NCBI GenBank assembly: GCA_030830895.1
Contig: JAURMC010000009.1
Span: 62,001 to 126,000, forward strand
Reading direction: 5' to 3'
Origin: Crocinitomicaceae bacterium
GTDB lineage: Bacteria; Bacteroidota; Bacteroidia; Flavobacteriales_D; Crocinitomicaceae
DNA length: 64,000 nt
Shown: positions 9,601 through 19,274 of the stretch, piece by piece
How positions within the stretch are numbered: the stretch's first letter is position 1
Layout: every line of letters starts with the position of its first letter
Notes under the pieces: generated by a model
Seen by the model: only the letters and a program-made list of their open reading frames with translations
Databases searched by the model: none
Told to the model about the DNA's origin: nothing
Program-made: the position numbers and the translations under genes

Positions 9601-10456
9601 TGTTTGGGGTTCGGCAGTTAATCAAGCTCAACGGATGGAGATGTTGGGCGCCGTCGGTGCCGTTACCATATCTGAACATACTTTTAAATTAGTAGAACCT
9701 TATTTCGAGTGCATACATCGAGGCAAGGCTCAGATGAAATCTATGGAGCTCATAGATAGGTATGAAGTGCTTCGAATTAAACCTGAACTATCAATTAAGG
9801 GAGAAGGATTAATACCGAATGATTTGTTTTATGAAATCGTTAGCCTGTATCATTACAGCTCAATTAAGTATTATAATGCAGAAAATGAAATAATTGAATT
9901 ACTTGCAAAGGAATTATCGAAGGATTTGAGTTATCACTCTTTGGAGCATACCAAGGATGTGGTTAAAGCAGTTGAACGAATTGCATTATTGGAAGGAGTT
10001 AGCGATGAGGGATTGTTCTTATTGAAGTCGGCCGCCTTGTTTCACGATGCGGGATTTATCAAAACATATGACAATAATGAACCGATAGGTGCGGCAATGG
10101 CCGAAGAAATGCTTCCTAAACATGGATATAATGAGCAGCACATAATGACCATAAAGGAGCTTATTTATGTAACACAAATCCCTCATAAACCCGTAAATAA
10201 ACTGCAAGAAATTATGTGTGATGCAGATTTAGATTACCTTGGAACAGATTCCTTTGAAGAAACAGCCAATAAGTTGAAGATTGAATTGATGAAAATGGAT
10301 AAGGTTCATTCAGATAAAGCATGGGATCACATGCAAATCAACTTCTTAAAACAGCATAAGTATTTTACCCATACCGCACAATTGACTAGAGAGAAAAAGA
10401 AAAAAGAACACTTACAAGTGATTTTAGAACGATATAAGGCAAATCGATACGGTTAA
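6620..10456 (+). CDS. transmembrane sensor: beta-propeller, Y_Y_Y domain, adenylate cyclase and HD domain
   Basis: A protein of about 1278 residues. After a signal peptide (to about 27) come two-component-regulator propeller repeats (GLSQSTVTCIVEDANQQLWF and many similar, about 35-650), a Y_Y_Y-type beta-sandwich (about 690-760), one membrane segment (about 763-787) and a coiled coil (790-850). The class III cyclase domain starts near 873: metal-binding FTDVVGF, KIKTIGDAYMAVGG with the adenine-contact Lys, DVWG with the partner Asp, and VNQAQRM with the transition-state Asn and Arg, so ATP is the likely substrate. The C-terminal HD domain (YHSLEHT near 1103, LFHDAGF near 1140) may hydrolyse a nucleotide or bind metal. 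The ATG at 6620 is preferred over the upstream TTG at 6602. The stop shares TTAA with the convergent gene. Confidence 0.85.
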   Translation: MLQKLRGRNACLAVLAFVLQINFCFSQTKLNFEHYKIADGLSQSTVTCIVEDANQQLWFGTQEGINRFDGISFESFTRQNASALNNTYIYCSTKDFRNDLWFGTRNGIVKFSFRHGKFTSFLFDAHHPKAVQQIQNLSQNKLLLLTNKKELFVYNKLSHALVRIHISTPIQSIVRVNEVIYALGTNNVIYKITKEEKVIRWFSEKSTIYSIHVSNKKLFVITANEVFTLNPLSSSPKRVPLNWKWPDISPSQITSLGYMSGIYYITTAQQGLVTINQQGEVTRHLADLFQLNKLNSNNLNTLFLSKEHVLWLGSDRGISCALLSKPGYTIVGASKEFNKGLPSENVWSFASQGEEVYIGTDLGITRYNRKNEATKNFLRDPSMKKDVSVMDIVSMAKNKFLLACYDGLFEFNPTRENSFQSISIKDPAIVAKHTHFFEVFKFQKEYLVGTSAGLLQFNSSNKEIKEIYVPFQDQVRKITTDSRGKLWVLFETKGLYYGEFTATGFVLKPFKFNKKLRELSRDPFTTFTALKNGVFLIGTMGGGVAKINSFDGTYQSISKDQGLPNNTINSLIADLHGNVWGSTNRGLICIKRSGILNARIERRGIQPNEYNMNAAFLDHHGNIFFGGIFGFVYFRPKEVLNTNYLLYPIITKISFHKKTEQYPDGFLQKSELIKSAYEIKLPYNARDFEVRFQPNLLYGANHVSYKYILIGEETDTINIGNTNKLAFNSLASGTYYLRLYSRYENGPWTDTPALLTVTINSPFWATFPFWLGVALLLILLTIFYVRFKVNREREQRFLLESLVSLRTQEIEEKKIQIERKNTQILQEKEKVLEQQKLLFIEKERAEKWLNNALPSQAVTELKVHGKVPAKAFDSVSILFTDVVGFSKISDSITPSRLVDRLDVLFRKFDQIIKANNLEKIKTIGDAYMAVGGLPEQNSTHAIDTCIAGLQIQHYMQSKKIEAISNQKDFWEIRLGINSGPVTAGIIGSLKMAYDVWGSAVNQAQRMEMLGAVGAVTISEHTFKLVEPYFECIHRGKAQMKSMELIDRYEVLRIKPELSIKGEGLIPNDLFYEIVSLYHYSSIKYYNAENEIIELLAKELSKDLSYHSLEHTKDVVKAVERIALLEGVSDEGLFLLKSAALFHDAGFIKTYDNNEPIGAAMAEEMLPKHGYNEQHIMTIKELIYVTQIPHKPVNKLQEIMCDADLDYLGTDSFEETANKLKIELMKMDKVHSDKAWDHMQINFLKQHKYFTHTAQLTREKKKKEHLQVILERYKANRYG

Positions 10457-11160
10457 AGATCACGTAGGTTTTTTGTAGTAGATTTTTTTTTGGACTTTGA
10501 GGCAGCTAAGGAAATTTGATACGATAAACCATACATTATTCGGGACTTAGGTATAATATTAATCGATTTGTCATAATAAATTCCAACACTTACATGTTGT
10601 TTGTGGGGTAGATCGATGGTGATTCCACCAAAATAACGAGCGCGATTGAATTGTTTACCATTGGCACTATTTTCGGGATTATAAAATAGTTCCGTACTCA
10701 ATGTTGGGGTCAAAGGAGTTCCTTGTATGGTGTATTCTACACTAGGTTTAAAGCGAAAAGCGTGGTCAAACTCTGAATCGTACGCGGAATTAATACGTTC
10801 GAAGCGGTATTGATAACGGACTCTAAAACCAAATTCAAGGCCGTTTTTAGCATATGAAAACTGTAGATTTCCATTGATGCGTTGGCTCGAAGTATAGGTA
10901 CCATCCAATGACTTTGAAAGAATTATGCGGTAATCAAGAGATGGTCTTAACCAAGAATTCACTTTGTAGCGAACGCTTAACTGTGGGAAGAGGGTGCCTA
11001 ACCCCTTATATCCATATCGCTGCGTAAAATCGAAGGAAGAGCTAAGCTTTTTACTTATGTTATATTTTACCCCGGTTTCAACCCATACTTGTTGATCCAT
11101 GACTTGTGCTATTGGACTTGAAATCAATAGGCAAAATAAAACAACAACAATAATCTTCAC
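10453..11160 (-). CDS. DUF2490-family outer-membrane protein
   Basis: A 235-residue protein with a signal peptide (MKIIVVVLFCLLISSPIAQ) and alternating amphipathic beta strands rich in Y, R and F, as in a small outer-membrane barrel. The opening QQVWVETGVKYNISKKLSSS and the LRPSLDYR pattern fit the DUF2490 family, whose function is unknown. It starts directly after the lipoprotein gene's stop at 11161, so the two are probably one operon. Its stop shares the palindrome TTAA with the convergent sensor gene. Confidence 0.75.
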   Translation of the reverse strand: MKIIVVVLFCLLISSPIAQVMDQQVWVETGVKYNISKKLSSSFDFTQRYGYKGLGTLFPQLSVRYKVNSWLRPSLDYRIILSKSLDGTYTSSQRINGNLQFSYAKNGLEFGFRVRYQYRFERINSAYDSEFDHAFRFKPSVEYTIQGTPLTPTLSTELFYNPENSANGKQFNRARYFGGITIDLPHKQHVSVGIYYDKSINIIPKSRIMYGLSYQISLAASKSKKKSTTKNLRDL

Positions 11161-11568
11161 CTATTGCTCTTTATTTAAAATAATTTCTCCAAGGTCAACA
11201 ACTTGATTTTTTTCAGTTATTTCTACCTCAAATAATTTCTCTTGTTGTAAAGAAGCACAGGGGTAGCAATTTTCATACATAAAAACTACATACTTCCCAG
11301 GGCGCAAATAATTAAATTCAAAGCTACCATCATAACTCGTACTAATGTCATCATTGTAAAAGGTTTGATCATTACCGTATATGATATAGACATTTTCATC
11401 TCCTAACGGGCTCATTCCAGTAAATACGGTGAGTTCGTTATCCGAATAGAACCTTCCGGTTAGTTTTCCTTTAATGCTTGCTTTTCCACCTACTCCGGGA
11501 GGCTTAGAGCAACCAAAAAAGAAAACTACAAGGGAAATAAAAACTAAGAAATATGGGAATCTACGCAT
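11161..11568 (-). CDS. small lipoprotein with carboxypeptidase-regulatory-like fold
   Basis: About 135 residues. The signal peptide MRRFPYFLVFISLVVFFFGC ends in a lipobox cysteine, so a membrane-anchored lipoprotein is expected. The mature part, with SYDGSFEFNYLRPGKYVVF, resembles carboxypeptidase-regulatory/transthyretin-like domains common in Bacteroidota. A CYPC pair lies near the end. The frame is open 19 codons further upstream, but the ATG at 11568 starts a normal lipoprotein signal, and the AT-rich stretch before it contains a -7-like TAACTTTA. It leads into the DUF2490 gene without a gap. Function unknown. Confidence 0.7.
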   Translation of the reverse strand: MRRFPYFLVFISLVVFFFGCSKPPGVGGKASIKGKLTGRFYSDNELTVFTGMSPLGDENVYIIYGNDQTFYNDDISTSYDGSFEFNYLRPGKYVVFMYENCYPCASLQQEKLFEVEITEKNQVVDLGEIILNKEQ

Positions 11569-11671
11569 AAAACAAATTGATAATTGTACTAACGTAAAGT
11601 TATTCTTTTTTAAGTAATCACACATCTAATTTTTAATTTTCACGTAACTTGCATATTAATAACAACTTTAT

Positions 11672-14600
11672 ATGAGGGTTTATTTCTTTATTTCGCTTTT
11701 GTTTGTAATAATTGTTCCTGTTTCGTCTCAGGTAATAATCAATGAATACTCATGTTCGAATATCAATGGTCCTTCAGATGCTTATGGAGAAAAAGAGGAC
11801 TGGATTGAGTTGCTTAATACCACAGCGAGTGCTGTAAATTTAACGGGGTGGTATCTTTCGGATCGACCATCGAATTTAACCAAGTGGCAAATACCAAGCG
11901 GTTCCATCGCTGCAAATGGCTATAAAATGGTTTTCTGCTCTAAGCGCAATACAGTCAATGGCAACGAATATCATCCAAACTTTAATTTATCTCAAACTGA
12001 TGGAGAATGGATTATTCTTACCAACCCTTCTTTGGTAGTTGTTGATTCATTTAAAATAACCCATCTAACAAAAGCGAATCATTCCATTGGAAGAACCACT
12101 AACGGTGCAGCAACGTTTTCTTTATTTTCAACCCCCACTCCCAATGCTCCAAATACAAACCCAATTCCATTTTATACACCTAAGCCTGTATTTAGTTTGG
12201 CACCAGGCTTTTATGCTGGAAGTCAAACGGTAAGCATAACTTGCACTGATCCAAGTGCAAGCATAAGATATACGCTAGATGGCACAGATCCAACGGTTAC
12301 CTCACCTCTATATACGGTTCCAATTTCTATAACTTCAACCAAAGTACTTCGTGCAGCAGCTTACAGCACTAGTCTTCCTTCATTCACAGAAACTAACACC
12401 TATTTTATTGATGTTACTCACACTGTTCCAGTTATTTCTGTTTGCAGCCAAGGAGTACAACAAATGCTCCAAACCGGAAGTCAGAATCCGCCAAATCGTA
12501 TTGGATCGTTTGAGCTTTTTGAGGACAATGGGTTGTTCATCGATGAAGGTCAAGGAGATTTTAATAAACATGGAAATGATTCATGGGCGTACAACCAACG
12601 CGGGTTTGACTATGTATGTCGCGATCAATATGGGTATAATGGGGATTTGGATCATCAAATTTTTCCTGAAAAATCGCGTAATAAGTTTCAGCGGGTTATT
12701 CTAAAACCGGGAGCAAGTGACAATTACCCATTTGAAAATGGCGCACATATTCGTGATGCGTTTATTCATACTTTATCAATTAGAGCGGAAATGAAATTAG
12801 ACGAGCGGACTTGGCGTCCGGCGGTTGTTTATTTGAATGGTAATTATTGGGGTGTGTATGAAATCCGGGAAAAGGTAGACGATCATGACTACACAGATTA
12901 TTACTTTGGACAAGATAAATTCAATTTATATTACCTAAAAACATGGGGGGGGACATGGCAGGAGTATGGTTCTCCAAATGCACAACCAAATTGGACATCA
13001 CTTCGAAATTTTATTCTAAACAATAATATGGGCAACCCCACTAATTTTAATTACGTGGATTCACTTTTGAATTGGAAATCATTGGCAGATTACTTTATGA
13101 TTAATTCATATACAGTAAATCAGGATTGGTTGAATTGGAATACCTCTTGGTGGCGTGGACTTGATACTGCTGCTGATAAGAAAAAATGGCGATATGCACT
13201 GTGGGACATGGATGCCACGTTCGGACATTACATAAATTATACAGGAATTCCTGACCCTAGTGCCAATGCCGATCCGTGTAATGCTGAAAATTTACCCAAT
13301 CCAGGAGGACAAGGACATACAGATATTCTCGAAAAATTAATTTTAGAAAATCCGATTGTAGAACAATATTACATCACACGATATGCGGATTTGATTAATA
13401 CCTCATTTAGTTGTGCCAATATGATTGCTCTTTTGGATAGTATGGTAAACGAAATCGATCCGGAAATGGCTGGACATTGCGCCAAATGGGGGGGGAGCTA
13501 TAATGGTTGGCAAAGCCGGGTAAACCAATTGCGCAATTTTATCAACCAGCGCTGTGTCGCACTAGAGCAAGGGTTAATAGATTGTTATCAATTATCAGGG
13601 CCATATCCGGTAACATTCGATGTTACTCCAGCGGGAGCAGGTACGTTACAAGTAAATTCTATCAATCCACCTCAGTATCCATGGTCAACCTCATATTTTG
13701 GTGGAATTCAAACCAATTTGGAGGCAAATTCAAATGCAGGATGGGTATTTAGTCATTGGGCGGTTTCTATGGGGACCATGGGCTTAGCCACAAGTGTGCC
13801 TATTAATTACATAAACCTATTAGGGCCAGACACAATTGTTGCTGTATTTGTTCCAGACGTACCTGATATTGATGGGGATGGTTGTTTAAACGTTGATGAG
13901 ATTTTAGCAGGAACCGACCCCTCGGTTGCTGATACTGACGGCGATGGAGAAAATGATTGTATTGAAATCGGAAATCCTGCCTCACCAACAGATTCGGATG
14001 GAGATGGAATTATTGATGCATTAGAATCTTCGATACAAGATACAGACGGGGATGGGGTAATGGATGAATCAGACCCGGACAATAATAATCCCTGCATTCC
14101 TAATGTAAATGCTGGTCCATGTGATCAGGACTTTGATGGACTTACTAATACGCAAGAAGCAAACGCGGGAACGAATCCTACCAACCCCGATACAGATGGG
14201 GATGGAATATCTGACGGCGCTGAAATGGCTGGTGGTTCGGATCCACTAAACCCCTGTGACCCCGATGATACGTTGCCCGGATGTCAGGTTGATACGGATG
14301 GTGATGGTTTAACAGATGCTCAAGAGGCCACTCTTGGTACAGACCCATCAAATCCTGATACCGATGGGGATGGGTATACGGACAGTCAAGAGGTAAACAT
14401 GGCAAGTGATCCATTGGACCCTTGTGATCCAGATGATAGCGCCCCAGAATGTTCAGAAGGCATACATTTTCCAACAGCATTTTCTCCGGACGGAATCGGC
14501 GACATTTCAAATGAACAGTATAAAATAATAGTTGGGAAAGACATAAAAGAATTTGTTTTCTACATTTATGACAGATGGGGTAATGTGATGTTTGAATCAT

Positions 14601-14737
14601 CAAGTAAATCATTGAAATGGGATGGCACCTATAAAGGTATTCCTTGTAATATGGGAGTTTATGCCTACATGGCTGACGTAGTTTATGTTAATGGAGAGAA
14701 AAAAGTTTTTTCCGGAAATATAACCCTAATTCGTTAA
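11672..14737 (+). CDS. secreted CotH-domain protein with lamin-tail, thrombospondin-3 repeats and T9SS type B sorting domain
   Basis: A 1021-residue exported protein. Order: signal peptide (1-19); lamin-tail domain (about 20-125: [24 protein letters not shown]); chitobiase-type C-terminal domain (about 175-235: [13 protein letters not shown]); CotH domain (about 260-620) with [19 protein letters not shown] and [12 protein letters not shown], the expected positions of CotH kinase-like active residues; calcium-binding thrombospondin type 3 repeats (about 730-930, DTDGDGxxD units); and a CHU_C gliding-associated C-terminus (about 930-1021: [34 protein letters not shown]), which marks type B export by T9SS. 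Two runs of eight G occur in the CotH region (12945-12952 and 13488-13495). The PorP/SprF gene follows one base later. Whether it phosphorylates anything is unknown. Confidence 0.88.
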   Translation: MRVYFFISLLFVIIVPVSSQVIINEYSCSNINGPSDAYGEKEDWIELLNTTASAVNLTGWYLSDRPSNLTKWQIPSGSIAANGYKMVFCSKRNTVNGNEYHPNFNLSQTDGEWIILTNPSLVVVDSFKITHLTKANHSIGRTTNGAATFSLFSTPTPNAPNTNPIPFYTPKPVFSLAPGFYAGSQTVSITCTDPSASIRYTLDGTDPTVTSPLYTVPISITSTKVLRAAAYSTSLPSFTETNTYFIDVTHTVPVISVCSQGVQQMLQTGSQNPPNRIGSFELFEDNGLFIDEGQGDFNKHGNDSWAYNQRGFDYVCRDQYGYNGDLDHQIFPEKSRNKFQRVILKPGASDNYPFENGAHIRDAFIHTLSIRAEMKLDERTWRPAVVYLNGNYWGVYEIREKVDDHDYTDYYFGQDKFNLYYLKTWGGTWQEYGSPNAQPNWTSLRNFILNNNMGNPTNFNYVDSLLNWKSLADYFMINSYTVNQDWLNWNTSWWRGLDTAADKKKWRYALWDMDATFGHYINYTGIPDPSANADPCNAENLPNPGGQGHTDILEKLILENPIVEQYYITRYADLINTSFSCANMIALLDSMVNEIDPEMAGHCAKWGGSYNGWQSRVNQLRNFINQRCVALEQGLIDCYQLSGPYPVTFDVTPAGAGTLQVNSINPPQYPWSTSYFGGIQTNLEANSNAGWVFSHWAVSMGTMGLATSVPINYINLLGPDTIVAVFVPDVPDIDGDGCLNVDEILAGTDPSVADTDGDGENDCIEIGNPASPTDSDGDGIIDALESSIQDTDGDGVMDESDPDNNNPCIPNVNAGPCDQDFDGLTNTQEANAGTNPTNPDTDGDGISDGAEMAGGSDPLNPCDPDDTLPGCQVDTDGDGLTDAQEATLGTDPSNPDTDGDGYTDSQEVNMASDPLDPCDPDDSAPECSEGIHFPTAFSPDGIGDISNEQYKIIVGKDIKEFVFYIYDRWGNVMFESSSKSLKWDGTYKGIPCNMGVYAYMADVVYVNGEKKVFSGNITLIR

Positions 14738-14738
14738 C

Positions 14739-15770
14739 ATGAAAAAAAGTAGTTGGTTCGTTCCAATATTTATTCTAGTAGGGTTTCACCTCTCTGCACA
14801 GGACTACTTATTTACCCAATATGATAGGGTGATGCTTTTGTTAAATCCATCATCAGCAGGCAGTTTTGATGGTTTTGAGCGCTTTTCATTACAAAATCGA
14901 AATCAATGGGTGGGCGCAGGAACCCGGTTTATGACCTCATTAGCAGCAGCGGAATTAACTTTTGGTAAGAATAATTTTGACAATAAATCTTATGCGGGTA
15001 TGGGTATTCATGTAACCCGAGACGTTGGGGGTGATGCGCGTTTTGGGAGTAATCAATTTGGTGCCTCCTTAAGCGGTCATTTGGTTACCTCAAAACAGTC
15101 TAAGTTTTCAGCGGGTATTCAAATGGCAGCGAGTAATCGCAGCGGAGACCTTTCAAATTTACTTTTCTTTTCTCAATGGAATGGGAGTGTATTCGACCCA
15201 AGTATTCCTACCAATGAGCCCAATCAAATCGCTCGATTTAGCTATGTGGATGCTGGTGCGGGATTATCATATACCTATTCAAGTAAAGGTAATCGAGTAT
15301 CTCAAGTTCGTCAGCGCTATGTCAATATTGGTGTATTTGCACAGCATATTGCTCGACCTAAATTGAGGTATAATGAGATTACCTATGACCGACTTTATGT
15401 GAAGTTCGGGGGACATTTGGAAACTGAAGTAAATATGGGAAATAGGCTTACTCTAGAATTAAAAACGATTCAATTGCTCCAGGGCAAACATTACCAAGGC
15501 AGATATGGGATATTGTTTAAGACTGTTATGAAGCAAGGAGCATCAATTACCCGATTAAAAAATGATGCGTTTTTTAGTTCGGGTTTATATATAAATTCTA
15601 CCGGAACGCTATCACCAGTATGCCTTTTGAATTTAGGCAGGGTTCAAATTGGGCTAAATTACGATTTAGAATTATCCAAAATGAGCAGGGCATACCGAAG
15701 CTCTATCGAATGCTCTTTTTCTTATACTTTTACACAGTCTTCCCTTTTCAAAGGAATTAAAATTGGTTAA
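14739..15770 (+). CDS. PorP/SprF family type IX secretion outer-membrane protein
   Basis: A 343-residue outer-membrane barrel with a signal peptide ending HLSAQ. The start DYLFTQYDRVMLLLNPSSAG followed by NRNQW matches PorP/SprF proteins (QxSQYMFNxxxxNPAxAG...YRNQW). Members of this family are often encoded next to type B T9SS cargo and are thought to assist its export or surface attachment. Here it starts one base after such a cargo gene, so it is probably the dedicated partner. Its stop shares TTAA with the convergent GH3 gene. Confidence 0.88.
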   Translation: MKKSSWFVPIFILVGFHLSAQDYLFTQYDRVMLLLNPSSAGSFDGFERFSLQNRNQWVGAGTRFMTSLAAAELTFGKNNFDNKSYAGMGIHVTRDVGGDARFGSNQFGASLSGHLVTSKQSKFSAGIQMAASNRSGDLSNLLFFSQWNGSVFDPSIPTNEPNQIARFSYVDAGAGLSYTYSSKGNRVSQVRQRYVNIGVFAQHIARPKLRYNEITYDRLYVKFGGHLETEVNMGNRLTLELKTIQLLQGKHYQGRYGILFKTVMKQGASITRLKNDAFFSSGLYINSTGTLSPVCLLNLGRVQIGLNYDLELSKMSRAYRSSIECSFSYTFTQSSLFKGIKIG

Positions 15771-17296
15771 ATTAATTTTTCCCGAATTAAGAACTCAAAC
15801 CAACTCTTCGCTTGGTCATCATTTAATACCCTAGGCATTTTATTCTGTGCCCCTATTTTTTCTAGGGAATTCATATATCGATAAATTGAACCTTTAGGAA
15901 GGCAGGTAATGTTTGGATTCTTCAAGTTGTATTTTCGTGCAGAATAATAATCATCATTTAAGAGTGTCAATTCCCGGTCAATGGCCTGAATTAATTCTTC
16001 GGGGTTCTTGATTGAATTAACAGGTTCAACAAACCAATGATGAAGTTGGTGCTCTTTGTTAACAAATATGGTGAATTCTGGTTCAATTAACCGATTAGGT
16101 GCGTTTATGCGATTTAATGCTTGATTGATATTATCTAAAGATAGATGCTCACCACATAAACTCAAGAATTGTTTTATTCTTCCAGAAATAATGAGCCGGT
16201 GTTCTCTCACGTCGATAAAACGAACCAAATCTCCAATTAAATAGCGCCACAAGCCCGCATTCGTTGAAATTACAATTGCATAATCAACACCTTCTTTGAC
16301 TTCGCTTACAGTAAGGGCGTTATATTTCGATACCAATTCGCCATCTTCATTGAAAAATCTTGAATCAAATGGAATGAATTCAAAGAAGATTCCGTTATTA
16401 AGCAATAACTTCATTCCTTGCTCAAAAGGAGAGGTTTGAAATGCGAAATAGCCCTCGCTAGCTAAATACGTGTCAAGTAAAAAAATTTCCTTGCTACAGA
16501 TATTCTTTAATCGGCCCACGTAAGGATCCATATAAACACCGCCATGAACATAGACTCTAAGATTAGGCCAAACATCATGTATGCTTTCAAGTTGGTATCT
16601 CTCGACGATTCGTTCCATGAGCATAATACACCAACTTGGAATTCCTGCTATAATACCAATGTTCCATTGAGGTGCTTTTTCGACCATTGCATTCAGCTTC
16701 TCGTTCCAATCTGTAATCGCTGAAATTGCATTTCCGGGTTTTGTTATTGGCTTAACAAGAATAGAAGTGTGTTTTTTTAATATTCCACTTAAGTCACCTT
16801 CGTAACGCGACCCAACCTTTTTAAGTTTACTAGACCCTCCAACTGCAAGCCCTGAGGCACTAAAGAATTCTTCATTCAAGTCTAGTGCATGTAGTATAGC
16901 ATATTGCCGAATACTACTTCGCTGAAATGACCGAATCATTTCCATGCTTACAGGAATTCGCTTGCTTGGACTTCCAGTGGTACCTGACGATAAAGCAAAA
17001 TATTTAATTCTTCCTGGCCATGTACAAGCGATTCTACCGGCAATCGTATGGTGTAACCATTTTGAGTAAAATTCTTCATAATCCATTATAGGAATACTTC
17101 CTTGAAATTTACTCACCGCGTCTTTACTTCTCAAAAGCGTTTTAAAATCGTGAAAAAACCCAAATTCAGTATGTTGTGATTTAGTTAATAGGCCAACAAG
17201 GGTATTTAATTGATGTTGGTAACTAGTTTGTTTTCGATTTATACGCTTGTAACCAAGTTCCGTTGTTTTTTTTATAAGTCGGCCAATAATTTTCAT
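15767..17296 (-). CDS. GH3-family acyl-adenylating protein
   Basis: A 509-residue protein of the GH3 (auxin-responsive promoter) family within the ANL adenylating superfamily. The ATP loop ALSSGTTGSPSKRIPVS lies near 100-117, LLDTYLASEGYFAFQ near 275 is the acyl/nucleotide-binding block, and LWRYLIGDLVRF with the hinge region follows near 355. Plant GH3 enzymes conjugate amino acids to acyl acids; the substrate of the Bacteroidota versions is not known. Length fits the family. It stands alone, divergent from the universal stress protein gene, and overlaps the end of the PorP/SprF gene by four bases. Confidence 0.85.
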   Translation of the reverse strand: MKIIGRLIKKTTELGYKRINRKQTSYQHQLNTLVGLLTKSQHTEFGFFHDFKTLLRSKDAVSKFQGSIPIMDYEEFYSKWLHHTIAGRIACTWPGRIKYFALSSGTTGSPSKRIPVSMEMIRSFQRSSIRQYAILHALDLNEEFFSASGLAVGGSSKLKKVGSRYEGDLSGILKKHTSILVKPITKPGNAISAITDWNEKLNAMVEKAPQWNIGIIAGIPSWCIMLMERIVERYQLESIHDVWPNLRVYVHGGVYMDPYVGRLKNICSKEIFLLDTYLASEGYFAFQTSPFEQGMKLLLNNGIFFEFIPFDSRFFNEDGELVSKYNALTVSEVKEGVDYAIVISTNAGLWRYLIGDLVRFIDVREHRLIISGRIKQFLSLCGEHLSLDNINQALNRINAPNRLIEPEFTIFVNKEHQLHHWFVEPVNSIKNPEELIQAIDRELTLLNDDYYSARKYNLKNPNITCLPKGSIYRYMNSLEKIGAQNKMPRVLNDDQAKSWFEFLIREKLI

Positions 17297-17378
17297 ACGC
17301 GTACATGCATTTTGGTAACCCGGATTAAAATCATCTAAATTCCTTAGGTCAAAGTTATTAAATCTTGTTACTTTCGAT

Positions 17379-17386
17379 TAACTTTG
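17379..17386 (+). promoter_or_regulatory. Bacteroidota -7 box for the usp-fbp genes
   Basis: TAACTTTG, a full match to TAnnTTTG, lies 17 bases before the ATG at 17404. It falls inside the longer open frame that could start at 17365, which supports the shorter protein. Confidence 0.5.
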
Positions 17387-17403
17387 TTAGAAATTATACT
17401 GTT

Positions 17404-18225
17404 ATGAAACATAAGTCTTTTATTGTTCCCCATGATTTTACACCGGTCGCTAACATTGCGCTTAATCATGCCATTGAAACATCCAAACGAGTTAATACGA
17501 CCATACATATTCTACATGTTGTCGATAAACCAGAACATATCGATGAAGCAGCCAATAAAATTGATGAGCTTATTGCAATACATGCGGTTGAGGGTATAAC
17601 AATAACGAATAATGTAAGGATAGGTAATATTTTCACCAGTATTGCCGAATTCTCCGCAGAGCATAAAGCAGAAATGATTTTTATGGGGACTCATGGTGCC
17701 CACGGATGGCAGCATGTAGTTGGAAGCAATGCATTACGAGTGGTTACCAGTTCTCCAACACCGTTCGTAATTGTTCAAGAGAAGGCACCTAAGATTGGAG
17801 GTTATAAAAACATAGTTGTGCCGTTGGATTTACACAAGGAAACCAAGCAAAAATTAGCGATTGTTGCAAAACTAGCACGTTACTTTACCTCTAAAGTTCA
17901 CATTGTTACTCCTGAAGAAACAGATTCTTATTTAAAATATCAAGTGGAAACAAATATATTGTTCGCCGAATCTTACTTCAAGGAACTAGGAATTGAAATG
18001 AATACATCAGTGTTACCTGGAAAGGATTTTGATCATGAGGTTATTCGTTATTCTGTAAGTATTGATGCAGACCTTATTTCGATTATGAACTTAAACCGTC
18101 AAGGAATTCTTGGGGTGTTCACTACAAGTTATGAGCAAGCGATTATTACAAATGATGCATTAATTCCCACGCTAATTTTGAATCCAGTTGAAACCACTGA
18201 AATTTATGGCGCTTGGTTTGATTAA
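17404..18225 (+). CDS. universal stress protein, tandem Usp domains
   Basis: A 273-residue cytoplasmic protein with two Usp folds. The first begins [17 protein letters not shown] and ends with [20 protein letters not shown], a close match to the nucleotide-binding GxxGxxxxxxGS loop. The second begins [16 protein letters not shown] but lacks a clear glycine loop ([20 protein letters not shown]), so only the first domain may bind nucleotide. The ATG at 17404 is chosen because a promoter box lies directly upstream. Five bases separate it from fbp, suggesting cotranscription. Confidence 0.85.
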   Translation: MKHKSFIVPHDFTPVANIALNHAIETSKRVNTTIHILHVVDKPEHIDEAANKIDELIAIHAVEGITITNNVRIGNIFTSIAEFSAEHKAEMIFMGTHGAHGWQHVVGSNALRVVTSSPTPFVIVQEKAPKIGGYKNIVVPLDLHKETKQKLAIVAKLARYFTSKVHIVTPEETDSYLKYQVETNILFAESYFKELGIEMNTSVLPGKDFDHEVIRYSVSIDADLISIMNLNRQGILGVFTTSYEQAIITNDALIPTLILNPVETTEIYGAWFD

Positions 18226-18230
18226 TTGCG

Positions 18231-19232
18231 ATGTCAAGATTAACTACCTTAAATGATTTTATCCTGCTCAATCAGCAGGATTTTCCTTTTGCAACGGGAG
18301 AATTATCCTCCATCCTTAATGATATAGCCTTAGCATCAAAACTCATAAGTCGAGATGTTCGAATGGCGGGATTAGCGGATCATATTTTAGGAGCTGAAGG
18401 AAATATTAACGTACAGGGTGAGGCTCAACAAAAATTGGATGTTGTTGCAGACAATGCATTCATTAACGCGTTTATGGCGAGTGGTGTGGTTTGTGGTATT
18501 GCATCCGAAGAAAACGATGATTTTGTTGCCTTTGAAACTGTAGATGCAAAAAAAGGAAAGTATGTCGTTCTATTTGACCCCCTCGACGGATCAAGTAATA
18601 TTGATGTTAACGTTTCTATTGGGACAATTTTTTCTGTCTACCGAAGAGTTTCTATGGTAGGTGGTCCAGCAACCCTTGATGACATGCTTCAACCGGGAAC
18701 AGCACAAGTAGCAGCGGGTTATGTGCTTTACGGTTCCTCAACTATGTTGGTTTACACCACAGGAAATGGGGTAAATGGATTTACCCTCGATCCTTCCATT
18801 GGTGAATATTGTCTTTCACATCCATCCATGAACATGCCAGAAAATGGGCGTTTTTATGCAATGAATGAAGGAAACATCAATGAATGTGATCTCGGACTGG
18901 TCGAGTACATTAGGTATTGTCAAAGTAGAGAAAATCAGACAGGGAAGCCTTATTCTGGAAGATATATTGGGTCCTTAGTAGCGGATTTTCATCGAAACCT
19001 AATTAAAGGCGGAATTTATATTTATCCTGCCGTGGAAGCATCACCCGAAGGAAGATTACGTTTATTATATGAATGCAACCCACTAGCTTTTCTGGCTGAG
19101 CAGGCCGGGGGCTTAGCAACAACTGGGAAGGATCGAATTATGGACATCGTGCCATCCTCATTACATCAGCGCGTACCTTACTTCGTTGGTTCTAAAATCA
19201 TGGTTGAAAAAGCCATGTCTTTTTTGAAATAA
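18231..19232 (+). CDS. fbp: class I fructose-1,6-bisphosphatase
   Basis: A 333-residue gluconeogenic enzyme that hydrolyses fructose-1,6-bisphosphate to fructose-6-phosphate. Metal-binding and catalytic motifs of class I enzymes are clear: GIASEEND near 84, [20 protein letters not shown] near 111-130, the [14 protein letters not shown] sugar-phosphate block near 243, and [17 protein letters not shown] near 280. Length is normal. It follows the universal stress protein gene by five bases and precedes mfd. Confidence 0.96.
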   Translation: MSRLTTLNDFILLNQQDFPFATGELSSILNDIALASKLISRDVRMAGLADHILGAEGNINVQGEAQQKLDVVADNAFINAFMASGVVCGIASEENDDFVAFETVDAKKGKYVVLFDPLDGSSNIDVNVSIGTIFSVYRRVSMVGGPATLDDMLQPGTAQVAAGYVLYGSSTMLVYTTGNGVNGFTLDPSIGEYCLSHPSMNMPENGRFYAMNEGNINECDLGLVEYIRYCQSRENQTGKPYSGRYIGSLVADFHRNLIKGGIYIYPAVEASPEGRLRLLYECNPLAFLAEQAGGLATTGKDRIMDIVPSSLHQRVPYFVGSKIMVEKAMSFLK

Positions 19233-19258
19233 TTAGTTTTCATATTCGATTGATTGCC

Positions 19259-19266
19259 TACCTTTG
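19259..19266 (+). promoter_or_regulatory. Bacteroidota -7 box for mfd
   Basis: TACCTTTG fits TAnnTTTG and lies only 8 bases before the ATG at 19275, so the mfd transcript would be nearly leaderless. It lies in the 42 bases after the fbp stop and argues against the upstream TTG at 19254 as the start. Confidence 0.5.
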
Positions 19267-19274
19267 AGCCCCGC

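Noticed and set aside
13803..14612. Minus-strand open frames opposite the thrombospondin-3 repeats
   Set aside because: Repetitive His/Pro/Ser-rich products arising from the DTDGDG codon pattern; the plus-strand domain is clear.
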